Assembly: GCA_031259345.1 (NCBI GenBank)
Contig: JAIRLQ010000288.1
Coordinates: 1-5,864 of the forward strand
Source of the DNA: Treponema sp.
GTDB lineage: Bacteria; Spirochaetota; Spirochaetia; Treponematales; Breznakiellaceae
Length of the DNA stretch: 5,864 nucleotides
Direction of reading: 5' to 3'
Shown here: piece by piece, positions 1-5,864 of the stretch
How positions within the stretch are numbered: the first letter of the stretch is position 1
Layout of the letters: the number at the start of each line of letters is the position of its first letter
The notes under the pieces: model-generated
Seen by the model: the letters and a program-made list of their open reading frames with translations, nothing else
Database searches by the model: none
Told to the model about the DNA's origin: nothing
Position numbers and translations under genes: made by a program

Positions 1-1
1 T

Positions 2-658
2 TTTAGTTTAGGGAGGGCTGCCGCGGCGGTGTTGTTCGCGGCGGCGTTGGCATTTGGCGGGTGCGAGGATGTTTTAAACGGTGCGAACGCTGTGAAAGAA
101 CAAGTTCCTGAAAACTCCGGCAAAAGCAAACAGACGGGGTCTGTGAGGGTGGTTTTTAACTTATCCAATGCCGCTCCCGAGCCGGCCTTGAATATAAGCG
201 GAGCGGGCGGCCCGCTGTTTACCGTTTACCCTGAGGCAGGACTCAACGACATTGATATATATACGGTCAGCTTTACACCCTCCACCGGAACGGCCCCGCC
301 GGATCAGAATTTTACCCCTGATACGAACGGCGGCGTTGACGAAACGATAGTGTTGCCGGTGGGGATATACACCATCACAGCCAAGGCCATCGTGAATGAG
401 GAGGTGATTGCCGTGGGGAGTACAGAGGGAGTGAGCGTCAACACAGGAACTACCGCCGAGGCGAATATTACCATGGGTCCCTATACCGAGTCGGCGGGAA
501 CCGGAACTTTTGCGTACAGCATTACCGTTGAAGGACTTCCGCTCCAGTACGCCATTACGGGGAGTAAACCCGTAGGAAAATTTTATGTTCTTTTTCTTTG
601 GGCCATTGTGTTTATTACATTCTATACCGCCGTCGTTGCGGCAGACAAAAAAATTTAA
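2..658 (+). CDS. 5'-partial hypothetical lipoprotein, spirochaete surface-lipoprotein style, with an anomalous C-terminus
   Basis: The reading frame is open from the left edge, so the true start lies outside the window. A GTG at 29 with a G-rich stretch before it could be called as a start, but it would leave a signal peptide with no basic residue. Reading upstream gives SLGRAAAVLFAAALAFGGC, a proper Arg-plus-hydrophobic signal peptide. The lipobox is relaxed (F-G-G-C) and the lipidated Cys codon is at 62-64. The mature part is rich in Thr, Gly, Ser, Pro and Val, contains almost no Cys, and has beta-type stretches such as ETIVLPVGIYTITAKA, which suggests an extracytoplasmic Ig-like or all-beta fold. 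No known domain is recognised. From about position 575 the composition changes: the last ~28 residues become strongly hydrophobic (Phe, Leu, Val, Ile) and end in AADKKI. This looks like read-through of T-rich non-coding DNA after truncation. The stop codon overlaps the ribosome binding site of the next gene. Function unknown. Confidence 0.6.
   Translation, partial: FSLGRAAAAVLFAAALAFGGCEDVLNGANAVKEQVPENSGKSKQTGSVRVVFNLSNAAPEPALNISGAGGPLFTVYPEAGLNDIDIYTVSFTPSTGTAPPDQNFTPDTNGGVDETIVLPVGIYTITAKAIVNEEVIAVGSTEGVSVNTGTTAEANITMGPYTESAGTGTFAYSITVEGLPLQYAITGSKPVGKFYVLFLWAIVFITFYTAVVAADKKI
556..574. promoter_or_regulatory. Inverted repeat, possible operator or small hairpin upstream of the importer operon
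   Basis: A perfect 6-base inverted repeat, TACGGG-N7-CCCGTA, lies about 95 bases before the start of the binding-protein gene. It sits close to the point where the upstream lipoprotein frame loses its normal character. It is followed after six to ten bases by T-rich DNA, so it could be a weak terminator-like hairpin for the lipoprotein gene or a binding site for a metal regulator. It does not match the E. coli NikR operator or the classical Fur box. The repeat is short, so chance is possible. Confidence 0.3.
598..626 (+). promoter_or_regulatory. Candidate sigma-70-type promoter for the FecBCD-type operon
   Basis: TTGGGC at 598-603 and TCTATA at 621-626 are separated by 17 bases, with TATACC overlapping at 623-628. 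The surrounding DNA is T-rich and lies inside the anomalous tail of the upstream reading frame, 40 to 70 bases before the binding-protein start, which is a sensible place for an operon promoter. Both hexamers are imperfect, so this is a weak prediction from motif and position only. Confidence 0.25.
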
Positions 659-668
659 GGAGTAGTTT

Positions 669-1859
669 ATGAAGAAGCGGATGATCACGGCTCTTATACT
701 GAGCGTTTTGGTGAGTGCGGCGCTGATTTCCTGTAGTAATGCTAAGAAAGGGGCAGACGCCGCAAAAGAAGCGGAATCCTTCAAGCTTGTTGACGCCCTT
801 GATAGGGAGATAACGATTCAAGGTCCGGTAGAACGGGTGTATTACGGTTTCTACTACGAGAATCTTCTGGCCATTGTTGGCCCGGAGGCTTTCACCAAGG
901 TTGTGGCGACATCCCTGCATGATACGGAGGGTTATTTCTTAACCCTGTCGCGGCTCTACCGTGAGTATGTGGAAGGGTATAACGATATGATAGATATCGG
1001 TTCCACCTTCCACGATGATTTTAACATAGAAAAGCTGCTGGAGTTGGATCTTGACGCCGTAATTCTTGGCGCGTATCAGTATACCGACCTGGTCAACCGG
1101 ATTCCGGTTCTTGAGAACGCGGGGATTCCGGTGGTTGTTATTGACTACACACTCGGAACCATGGAGATGCAGTGCAAATCCACTGAAATTCTGGGGAAAC
1201 TCTTCGGTGTGGAAGATCGAGCCCGGCGAATAATCAATCAATACGCCGCCGCGTATGAAGATATAGCAAGGCGTACAGCCGCTATAGGCGTCAACAACCG
1301 TTATAGCGTCAAAAAAAAGACCTTCGGCGAATTCCATTCCACAATCACCAGCTATAACGAGATTGGAACTTCTGCCGGTTCCGGATCATTTTTATCAATG
1401 TATATGGAGAAGGCCGGTGGAGAAAATATCATGATCAAGTTCATGGAACAAAGCGATCAGCTCCGTATCGATCCGGAATATCTTCTTGAGGCGGACCCTG
1501 ACGCTATATTCTTTATCGGCGGTGAATCAACGAACAAAAATAAAGACGGAGTAGTAACCGGACACCAGGTAAACAGGGAACAGACGCTTGCCTCGGCCGG
1601 GAACATAATCCCCTCCCGTCCGGGCTGGGATACGCTTAAAGCGGTACAGGAAAATCAGATCTTCGTTATAGAAAACGGGATATGCCGGACCATGGCGGAT
1701 TATACGATTGTTCAGTTTATGGGAAAATCCATGTATCCCGAATTGTTTGAGGATGTTGACCCCTTGGAGAACCTCAAGGCGTACTATGCGGAGTATCTTC
1801 CTTCCCTGCCTCTGGAGGGTATATTTTTCTACAATCTGAGTTCAACCGATATAGACTAA
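669..1859 (+). CDS. FecB/BtuF-type metal-chelate ABC transporter substrate-binding lipoprotein
   Basis: This is the solute-binding component of an iron-siderophore/cobalamin/haem-class importer (Peripla_BP_2 family), anchored by lipid on the outer face of the cytoplasmic membrane. The ATG start is supported by AAGGAG at 657-662, six bases upstream. The N-terminus is a lipoprotein signal peptide (MKKR, a hydrophobic core, then lipobox L-I-S-C with Cys22). The mature protein begins with the typical VDALDREI strand. Residues ~123-160 hold the family segment LLELDLDAVILGAYQ... leading to GIPVVVIDY. The C-terminal lobe carries the EKAGG motif and the typical RPGWDTLKAV segment (residues 317-326) followed by NQIFVI. 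At 396 residues it is somewhat longer than many FecB proteins. It is first in a tight operon with the permease (24-base gap) and ATPase. The ligand cannot be deduced; a metal chelate is most likely given the NikA-like neighbour. It is neither the NikA nor the zinc/manganese ZnuA type. Confidence 0.88.
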   Translation: MKKRMITALILSVLVSAALISCSNAKKGADAAKEAESFKLVDALDREITIQGPVERVYYGFYYENLLAIVGPEAFTKVVATSLHDTEGYFLTLSRLYREYVEGYNDMIDIGSTFHDDFNIEKLLELDLDAVILGAYQYTDLVNRIPVLENAGIPVVVIDYTLGTMEMQCKSTEILGKLFGVEDRARRIINQYAAAYEDIARRTAAIGVNNRYSVKKKTFGEFHSTITSYNEIGTSAGSGSFLSMYMEKAGGENIMIKFMEQSDQLRIDPEYLLEADPDAIFFIGGESTNKNKDGVVTGHQVNREQTLASAGNIIPSRPGWDTLKAVQENQIFVIENGICRTMADYTIVQFMGKSMYPELFEDVDPLENLKAYYAEYLPSLPLEGIFFYNLSSTDID

Positions 1860-1883
1860 AGTGCCGGAAGTTACGGGATAGGT

Positions 1884-2930
1884 ATGAAGAATATAGCCGT
1901 GAACAGCATAGCGAACTATCAACGCCTCAGCAGGAAGAGAATTATCTTTTTATGGGGTATCGGGACATTTCTGGTTTTGGCAGGGATCACGGATATGCTC
2001 ATTGGTTCCTCATCCCTAACCCTGCCGGATGCCTTTCGGATTTTATTTGAGGGACCGTCGGTTAGAGGAAAATACAATTCGATAGTCTGGGGGATACGCC
2101 TGCCGATGACTCTTACCTGTTTTTGCGTAGGGGCATCCCTCGGGCTGGCCGGGGAGCAGATGCAGACCATCCTGAATAATCCCCTTGCCAGCCCCTATAC
2201 CCTGGGGGTATCTTCCGCCGCCGGGTTTGGCGCCGCCCTATCGGTCATCTACGGTTTTCCCTTCCTGCCTGCCAAGTGGCTCAATGTGCCTCTATCCGCC
2301 TTGATGTTTGCTCTTATAGCCAGTGTTGTTATCGCCTATTCCTCCAGCCGGCGTAGCGGCGGTGATACAAAGACCATGATCCTATTTGGTATCGTCATCA
2401 CCTTTTTCTTTTCCGCCCTGCAATCCTTACTACAGTATATGGCGACCCAATCCCAGGCGGCAGAGATTCTCCATTGGCTTTTTGGTTCCCTCTCTAAAGC
2501 GACATGGTCCGGCGTGGCGGTTTGCAGCGTCGTCTTTGCCGTAATCTTTGGGGTATCCATAAAATTTAGCTGGAGTTTGACGGCCCTCTCCGCAGGGGAA
2601 GACCGTGCCAAAAGCCTTGGTATAAACACGGTCGTTCTTAGAGTACAGACTTTTATCATGTCCGCCTTGCTGACCGCTACCGCGGTTTCCTATGTCGGTT
2701 CCATAGGTTTTGTGGGTCTGGTAGCGCCTCATTTTGCCCGTATATATGTGGGCGAGGATCAGCGTTATCTGGCGCCGGCATCTGCCATATTCGGTATCGC
2801 CATACTGTTGGTATCTTCCATCATATCTAAAAGGATCAAGACCGGGGTGATTATTCCTGTGGGAATTATTACGAACCTTGTGGGAGTTTGTTTCCTCGCC
2901 TACCAGGTAATGAGGGGGAAAACATCATGA
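1884..2930 (+). CDS. FecCD/BtuC-family ABC transporter permease
   Basis: This is the membrane channel subunit of the metal-chelate importer; the family forms a homodimer or a pair of about ten helices each. The 348-residue length is normal. A basic N-terminal stretch (RLSRKR) precedes the first membrane helix at residues ~20-40. Hallmark sequences are complete: IRLPMTL (71-77), then GEQMQTILNNPLASPYTLG (90-108), the most conserved part of the family, and GSIGFVGLVAPHFAR (272-286), part of the ATPase-contacting and gating region. The C-terminus ends with the usual PVGIITNLVG helix and a short basic tail. The ATG at 1884 has only a weak ribosome binding site (GGGATAGG just upstream), so expression probably depends partly on coupling to the gene before it, which ends 24 bases earlier. 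The stop codon overlaps the start of the ATPase gene. Only one permease gene is present, so the transporter is probably a homodimer as in BtuCD. Confidence 0.93.
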   Translation: MKNIAVNSIANYQRLSRKRIIFLWGIGTFLVLAGITDMLIGSSSLTLPDAFRILFEGPSVRGKYNSIVWGIRLPMTLTCFCVGASLGLAGEQMQTILNNPLASPYTLGVSSAAGFGAALSVIYGFPFLPAKWLNVPLSALMFALIASVVIAYSSSRRSGGDTKTMILFGIVITFFFSALQSLLQYMATQSQAAEILHWLFGSLSKATWSGVAVCSVVFAVIFGVSIKFSWSLTALSAGEDRAKSLGINTVVLRVQTFIMSALLTATAVSYVGSIGFVGLVAPHFARIYVGEDQRYLAPASAIFGIAILLVSSIISKRIKTGVIIPVGIITNLVGVCFLAYQVMRGKTS

Positions 2931-3736
2931 TGAGCCTCACTACAAAGGATATCAAAATAGGCTTTTCCAATAAGCCGGTACTTAGGGGAATCAACGCTTT
3001 TTTTCAACAGGGAACGCTGAATTCAATTATCGGGGTGAACGGCGCCGGAAAAACGCTCTATGTCAAATCCATCGCGAATCTTGTCCCCCATTCCGGTACA
3101 ACCCTCCTTCGCCAGGACAATACTCTTCTGGGTTACGACACCATGTCCTATGTCCCCCAGATGAATGCGGTTAGTTCGGAACTTACGGTATTTGAAATGA
3201 TCCTGCTTGGCAAGGTCAGGCAGTTAATGTGGCGGGTAAAACAGGAGGTACTGGACGAAGTGGATCAGGTTATTAACCGTTTGCATTTGACCGAAGTCGA
3301 CGGCCAGCGTTTTTCCACCCTGTCCGGGGGTCAAAAGCAATTAGTGATGATGGCCCAATCAATCGTATCGAAACCCATGGTACTGCTCTTGGACGAACCG
3401 ACCTCTGCCCTGGATTTGAAACATCAAATTGAAGTGCTGGATATAGCAAAAAAATATGCCGTTGAAAATGAAGCGATCACGCTGGTGGTTATGCACGATC
3501 TTTCTCTGGTGTCAAGATATTCCGACACGGTTATGGTTCTTGATCATGGTACGGTATTGAAGCATGGCACGCCCCACGAAATAATGGAAAAAGAGCTATT
3601 GGAAAATGTTTATGGTATCGAAGTGGAGGTTACCACCACGCCTCAGGGATACAAAACGGTTACGCCTATTCGTATTCCTTCAAAGGGACCGTCTTTGAAT
3701 TATGATACCGGAATGACGGCGGTACATACCGGGTGA
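2927..3736 (+). CDS. FecE/BtuD-type ABC transporter ATP-binding protein
   Basis: This is the cytoplasmic ATPase powering the importer. The ATG at 2927 is chosen because it overlaps the permease stop (ATGA) and has GAGGGGG eight bases upstream; an in-frame TTG at 2888 lies inside the permease and is not needed. The next codon is also ATG (2930). The protein has 269 residues. Visible motifs are Walker A GVNGAGKT (36-43), Q-loop Gln78 in YVPQMN, ABC signature LSGGQ (132-136), Walker B LLLDEP (153-158, with Asp156 and catalytic Glu157), D-loop SALD (160-163) and H-loop His190. All catalytic residues are present, so it should be active. Oddities: Walker A is followed by Leu instead of the usual Ser/Thr (GKT-LYVK), the Walker A to Q-loop interval is only 36 residues, and the signature helix reads AQSI where ARAL is usual. 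The last ~25 residues form a tail rich in Thr and Pro beyond the ATPase core. Confidence 0.93.
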   Translation: MMSLTTKDIKIGFSNKPVLRGINAFFQQGTLNSIIGVNGAGKTLYVKSIANLVPHSGTTLLRQDNTLLGYDTMSYVPQMNAVSSELTVFEMILLGKVRQLMWRVKQEVLDEVDQVINRLHLTEVDGQRFSTLSGGQKQLVMMAQSIVSKPMVLLLDEPTSALDLKHQIEVLDIAKKYAVENEAITLVVMHDLSLVSRYSDTVMVLDHGTVLKHGTPHEIMEKELLENVYGIEVEVTTTPQGYKTVTPIRIPSKGPSLNYDTGMTAVHTG

Positions 3737-3787
3737 TTAATTATAAACTGATTTTTTTGGCTGAATATTTTTTATTGAGGATGTTTT

Positions 3788-4543
3788 ATGGAATTAAGCA
3801 GCCGCATTAAGAATTTTTGGGAAGCCGACGCTGAAAGTTACAGCGAAGGTATAAGAAAAGAACTTTCCGGGCCGGTAAGGGATGCCTGGGTAGAACTCGT
3901 CCTGGAAAACGCGCCCCGGAAGGAGAAGCTGGATATCCTTGACGTTGGTACGGGCCCGGGCTTTTTCCCCGCTGTTCTTACCAGGGAAGGCCACCGGGTA
4001 ACTGGCATAGACCTTACTGAAAATATGATTGCCCGGGCAAAGAAAAATCTGGAAGACCTCAATATCAGCGCCGAGCTCTTAACCATGGAGTGCCAGGATC
4101 TTCAATTTTCCGATAACCACTTTGATATGATCATTTGCCGTAATCTGACATGGACTCTGGATAATCCTAAAAAGGCCTATGCCGAATGGCGGCGGGTCCT
4201 GCGTCCAGGGGGGCGGATGCTGGTGTTTGACGCCTGCTGGAACCTGCATCTGGTAAATGAAGAAACCGCCAGGGAATATAAACAAAAGATAGCGGAGATC
4301 GATAAAAAGTACGGCGAATATCAGGGGAAGGGGCACCATGACCCGGAGGAACTTGAGGATATAAGCCGGAAACTCTTTATGACCGATAAGATCCGTCCTC
4401 AATGGGACCTGGAGACCCTGCTCAGGCTGGGTTTTTCCAAGGTCTTTGCCGATGTTACCGTTGGGGAACGGTATGCTCAGGATGAGAGGCAGCGGGCTGT
4501 ACAGGCCCTGCATCCGCCCTTTGTGGTGGGAGGTGAAAAATAA
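3788..4543 (+). CDS. Class I SAM-dependent methyltransferase associated with metal transport genes
   Basis: This predicted soluble enzyme of 251 residues transfers a methyl group from S-adenosylmethionine to an unknown acceptor. The start ATG is preceded by TGAGG at 3776-3780, seven bases away. The Rossmann-type core (Methyltransf_11/25 style) is clear: motif I ILDVGTGPG (50-58), the acidic Asp75 at the end of strand 2 (VTGIDLTENMI), Asp104 in CQDLQF, FDMIICRN (112-119), and RVLRPGGRMLVFD (136-148). The segment RNLTWTLDNPKKAYAEW (118-134) is a subgroup-like signature. Residues ~150-251 form a mainly helical, charged extension with a His-His pair (GKGHHDPEEL) that is likely to shape the acceptor site. 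The gene follows the ATPase by 51 AT-rich bases with no clear promoter or terminator, so co-transcription is likely. A role in making or modifying a metal-binding small molecule is an inference from position only; the acceptor could equally be unrelated. Confidence 0.87.
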   Translation: MELSSRIKNFWEADAESYSEGIRKELSGPVRDAWVELVLENAPRKEKLDILDVGTGPGFFPAVLTREGHRVTGIDLTENMIARAKKNLEDLNISAELLTMECQDLQFSDNHFDMIICRNLTWTLDNPKKAYAEWRRVLRPGGRMLVFDACWNLHLVNEETAREYKQKIAEIDKKYGEYQGKGHHDPEELEDISRKLFMTDKIRPQWDLETLLRLGFSKVFADVTVGERYAQDERQRAVQALHPPFVVGGEK

Positions 4544-4675
4544 ACGTGCCCTAAAAAAGGCAGATAAGACCGGTTTTGATAAGGCGTGAGCAATATAGCA
4601 GAGAAAGTTCATGCTTATATCCAAGAACCGGATGAGCTATTACAAAACAATCTAAAACTATTATAAGGAGTAATC
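4544..4675 (+). other. Intergenic gap before the NikA-like gene; no confident promoter or terminator
   Basis: This 132-base AT-rich spacer is the longest clearly non-coding piece in the window. It holds a weak hairpin (TGCC at 4547-4550 with GGCA at 4559-4562, no T-tract after it), a separated inverted repeat (CCGGTT at 4570-4575 with AACCGG at 4626-4631), and a direct repeat CTATTA at 4637-4642 and 4658-4663, exactly 21 bases apart. AAGGAG at 4665-4670 is the ribosome binding site of the next gene. The length and these repeats make separate control of the next gene possible, but no good -35/-10 pair was found. Confidence 0.4.
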
Positions 4676-5864
4676 ATGAACAAAAGAAAAATGACGGCGG
4701 CGATTTTTGCCGTTCCGGTATTGATCGCAATAATAAGCGGATGCACAAAACCTGCCGCCAAGGCAAAAGAAGAGTCGATCACCGTTTTAGTCCCCGACAC
4801 CATGGCCGATCCCATGAATATGGCTTTTACTGACCCGGTCGTTATGACCACCGAAATGTTTATTTATGAGACGGTATACGAACCATTGGTGCGTTACGGC
4901 CACGGAGGAGTGATCGAACCGGGCTTGGCGGAAAGCTGGGAGGTAGGGGACGACGGAAAATCGTATGCTTTTCATCTGCGGCGGGGCGTGAAGTTTTCCG
5001 ATGGAACGGATTTTACTGCGGATAACGTTATCGCCGCAGCCGCCCGCTGGGATCCTCAGCGTTTTTCGTCTCCCCTGACGGGGGTTGAGAAAATTGACTC
5101 CTATACCGTAAAAATATCCTTTCAGGAAAGCCGCTATCCTTGCCTCATTGAATTGACCTATCCCCGGCCTTTCCGCTTTGCCGCTCCCAGTTCCTTTGAC
5201 GCCGAGGGGAAATTCATCAAACCTGTGGGGACCGGTCCGTGGATGTTGGAAAATAACATTGTAGGAGAAGAAGTGGTGCTGGTTCCCAACCCCCTTTACT
5301 ACGGCGAAAAACCGCGCTTGTCAAAAATGATCTTTCGGAAAGTTGCCGACGCCCAGTCCCGTTTAATGGCCCTGCAAAGCGGCGACGCGGATATTTCCCT
5401 GGCAGATTTACCTGCCGAAGCGGGTGAAATTATCCGGCAAAGTCCCCGCTTGGCCAGGCTTGAAGTTCCCGGAACCATGGGATTTTACTTGATCCTCAAT
5501 GAAGAAAACCCCTTATTGCAAGATATAATCCTCCGCAAGGCCCTGAACTACGGCGTTGACAAGACCAGCATTGTGGCGCATATCATGGGCGGAGCCGCCA
5601 CCCCCGCAAAGGGGCTTCTTCCTGAAACAGTACCCTATGTTACTGCGGGAAACAGCCCCGGCTATCCCTTCGATCCCGATCGGGCGAGGACCTTGCTCGC
5701 CGAAGCCGGATACCGGGATACAGACGGCGATGGGATTCTGGAGAAAAATGGCGCCCCCCTGTCGTTGCGGCTTACCTTTCAAGGAGAGGAATTCGCCAGT
5801 TGGAAGAGTATGTGTGAATTCTTGCAGGCGGAATTGAGAAAAATCGGGATTGACATCCGGCTTG
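4676..5864 (+). CDS. 3'-partial NikA-like nickel/peptide ABC transporter substrate-binding lipoprotein
   Basis: The frame is open to the right edge (396 codons seen; the family is usually 500-550 residues), so the C-terminal quarter is missing. The start ATG has AAGGAG five bases upstream. The signal peptide (MNKRKM, hydrophobic core, lipobox I-S-G-C, Cys23) predicts a lipoprotein. The fold is SBP_bac_5 (PF00496): TVYEPLVRY, then GLAESWEVGDDGKSYAFHLR, GVKFSDGTDFTADNV, GTGPW (185-189), LRKALNYGVDK and the DPDRARTLLAEAGY segment. The stretch PRPFRF (163-168) followed by APSSF matches E. coli NikA closely, where an arginine in this region contacts the carboxylate of the bound metal chelate. This points to nickel (or cobalt) chelate binding rather than general oligopeptide binding. 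The distal metal-contact residues lie beyond the window. The cognate permease and ATPase genes are expected downstream. A dipeptide or opine-metallophore ligand (CntA-like) remains possible. Confidence 0.85.
   Translation, partial: MNKRKMTAAIFAVPVLIAIISGCTKPAAKAKEESITVLVPDTMADPMNMAFTDPVVMTTEMFIYETVYEPLVRYGHGGVIEPGLAESWEVGDDGKSYAFHLRRGVKFSDGTDFTADNVIAAAARWDPQRFSSPLTGVEKIDSYTVKISFQESRYPCLIELTYPRPFRFAAPSSFDAEGKFIKPVGTGPWMLENNIVGEEVVLVPNPLYYGEKPRLSKMIFRKVADAQSRLMALQSGDADISLADLPAEAGEIIRQSPRLARLEVPGTMGFYLILNEENPLLQDIILRKALNYGVDKTSIVAHIMGGAATPAKGLLPETVPYVTAGNSPGYPFDPDRARTLLAEAGYRDTDGDGILEKNGAPLSLRLTFQGEEFASWKSMCEFLQAELRKIGIDIRL

Noticed and set aside
29..31. GTG at 29 as the true start of the first lipoprotein
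   Set aside because: It would leave a 12-residue leader with no basic residue, while the upstream in-frame codons complete a normal signal peptide.
585..665. Small 26-codon reading frame starting at ATG 585
   Set aside because: It has no ribosome binding site, and its hydrophobic start is explained by T-rich DNA.
161..784. Long minus-strand frames opposite the lipoprotein and opposite the methyltransferase (about 4079-4624)
   Set aside because: Their translations have no recognisable domain, they lie opposite well-supported genes, and they look like antisense shadows.
2888..2890. TTG as an upstream start for the ATPase
   Set aside because: It lies well inside the permease gene; ATG 2927 has a better ribosome binding site and the typical ATGA overlap.
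4547..4562. Terminator after the methyltransferase
   Set aside because: The hairpin has only four paired bases and no T-tract follows.
4611..4655. 14-codon leader peptide before the NikA-like gene
   Set aside because: It has no clear ribosome binding site and shows no regulatory codon run or attenuator hairpin.
5717..5745. DTDGDGILE in the NikA-like protein as a calcium-binding loop
   Set aside because: This Asp/Gly loop is common at this point in peptide/nickel-binding proteins and is not by itself evidence for calcium binding.

Overview
The window reads in one direction (+ strand throughout) and is almost fully coding. It suggests a host-associated spirochaete, most likely a Treponema of the termite-gut type. 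The grounds are an estimated GC near 50 percent, three predicted lipoproteins (one with a relaxed lipobox), and a first gene that resembles the low-complexity Ser/Thr/Gly-rich surface lipoproteins of that group. This assignment is inference from style; no rRNA or other marker is present.

Layout: (1) positions 2-658 hold the 3' part of a lipoprotein gene that enters from the left. Its last ~30 codons look like read-through into a T-rich region rather than native protein. (2) Positions 669-3736 hold a compact three-gene ABC importer of the FecBCD/BtuFCD class: a lipoprotein substrate-binding protein, a FecCD permease, and an ATPase that overlaps the permease by 4 bases (ATGA). (3) Positions 3788-4543 encode a class I SAM-dependent methyltransferase, 51 bases downstream. 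(4) A 132-base gap (4544-4675) leads to a second substrate-binding lipoprotein of the NikA/peptide-binding (SBP_bac_5) class, which runs off the right end with about three quarters of the protein visible.

Functionally the region looks like a transition-metal uptake locus. The FecBCD-type system would import a metal chelate (iron siderophore, cobalamin-like or nickel chelate). The NikA-like protein carries the PRPFRF and GTGPW motifs seen in nickel-chelate binding proteins. The methyltransferase between the two transport systems could make or modify a small chelator, but its substrate cannot be read from sequence. Matching permeases and ATPases for the NikA-like protein are expected just beyond the right edge.

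No RNA genes, CRISPR array, insertion sequence or confident terminator was seen, and there is no gene-free stretch longer than 300 bases. I do not see a clearly new system; the most interesting points are the pairing of two metal-importer classes with a methyltransferase, the abrupt end of the first lipoprotein, and the divergent nucleotide-binding loop of the ATPase.
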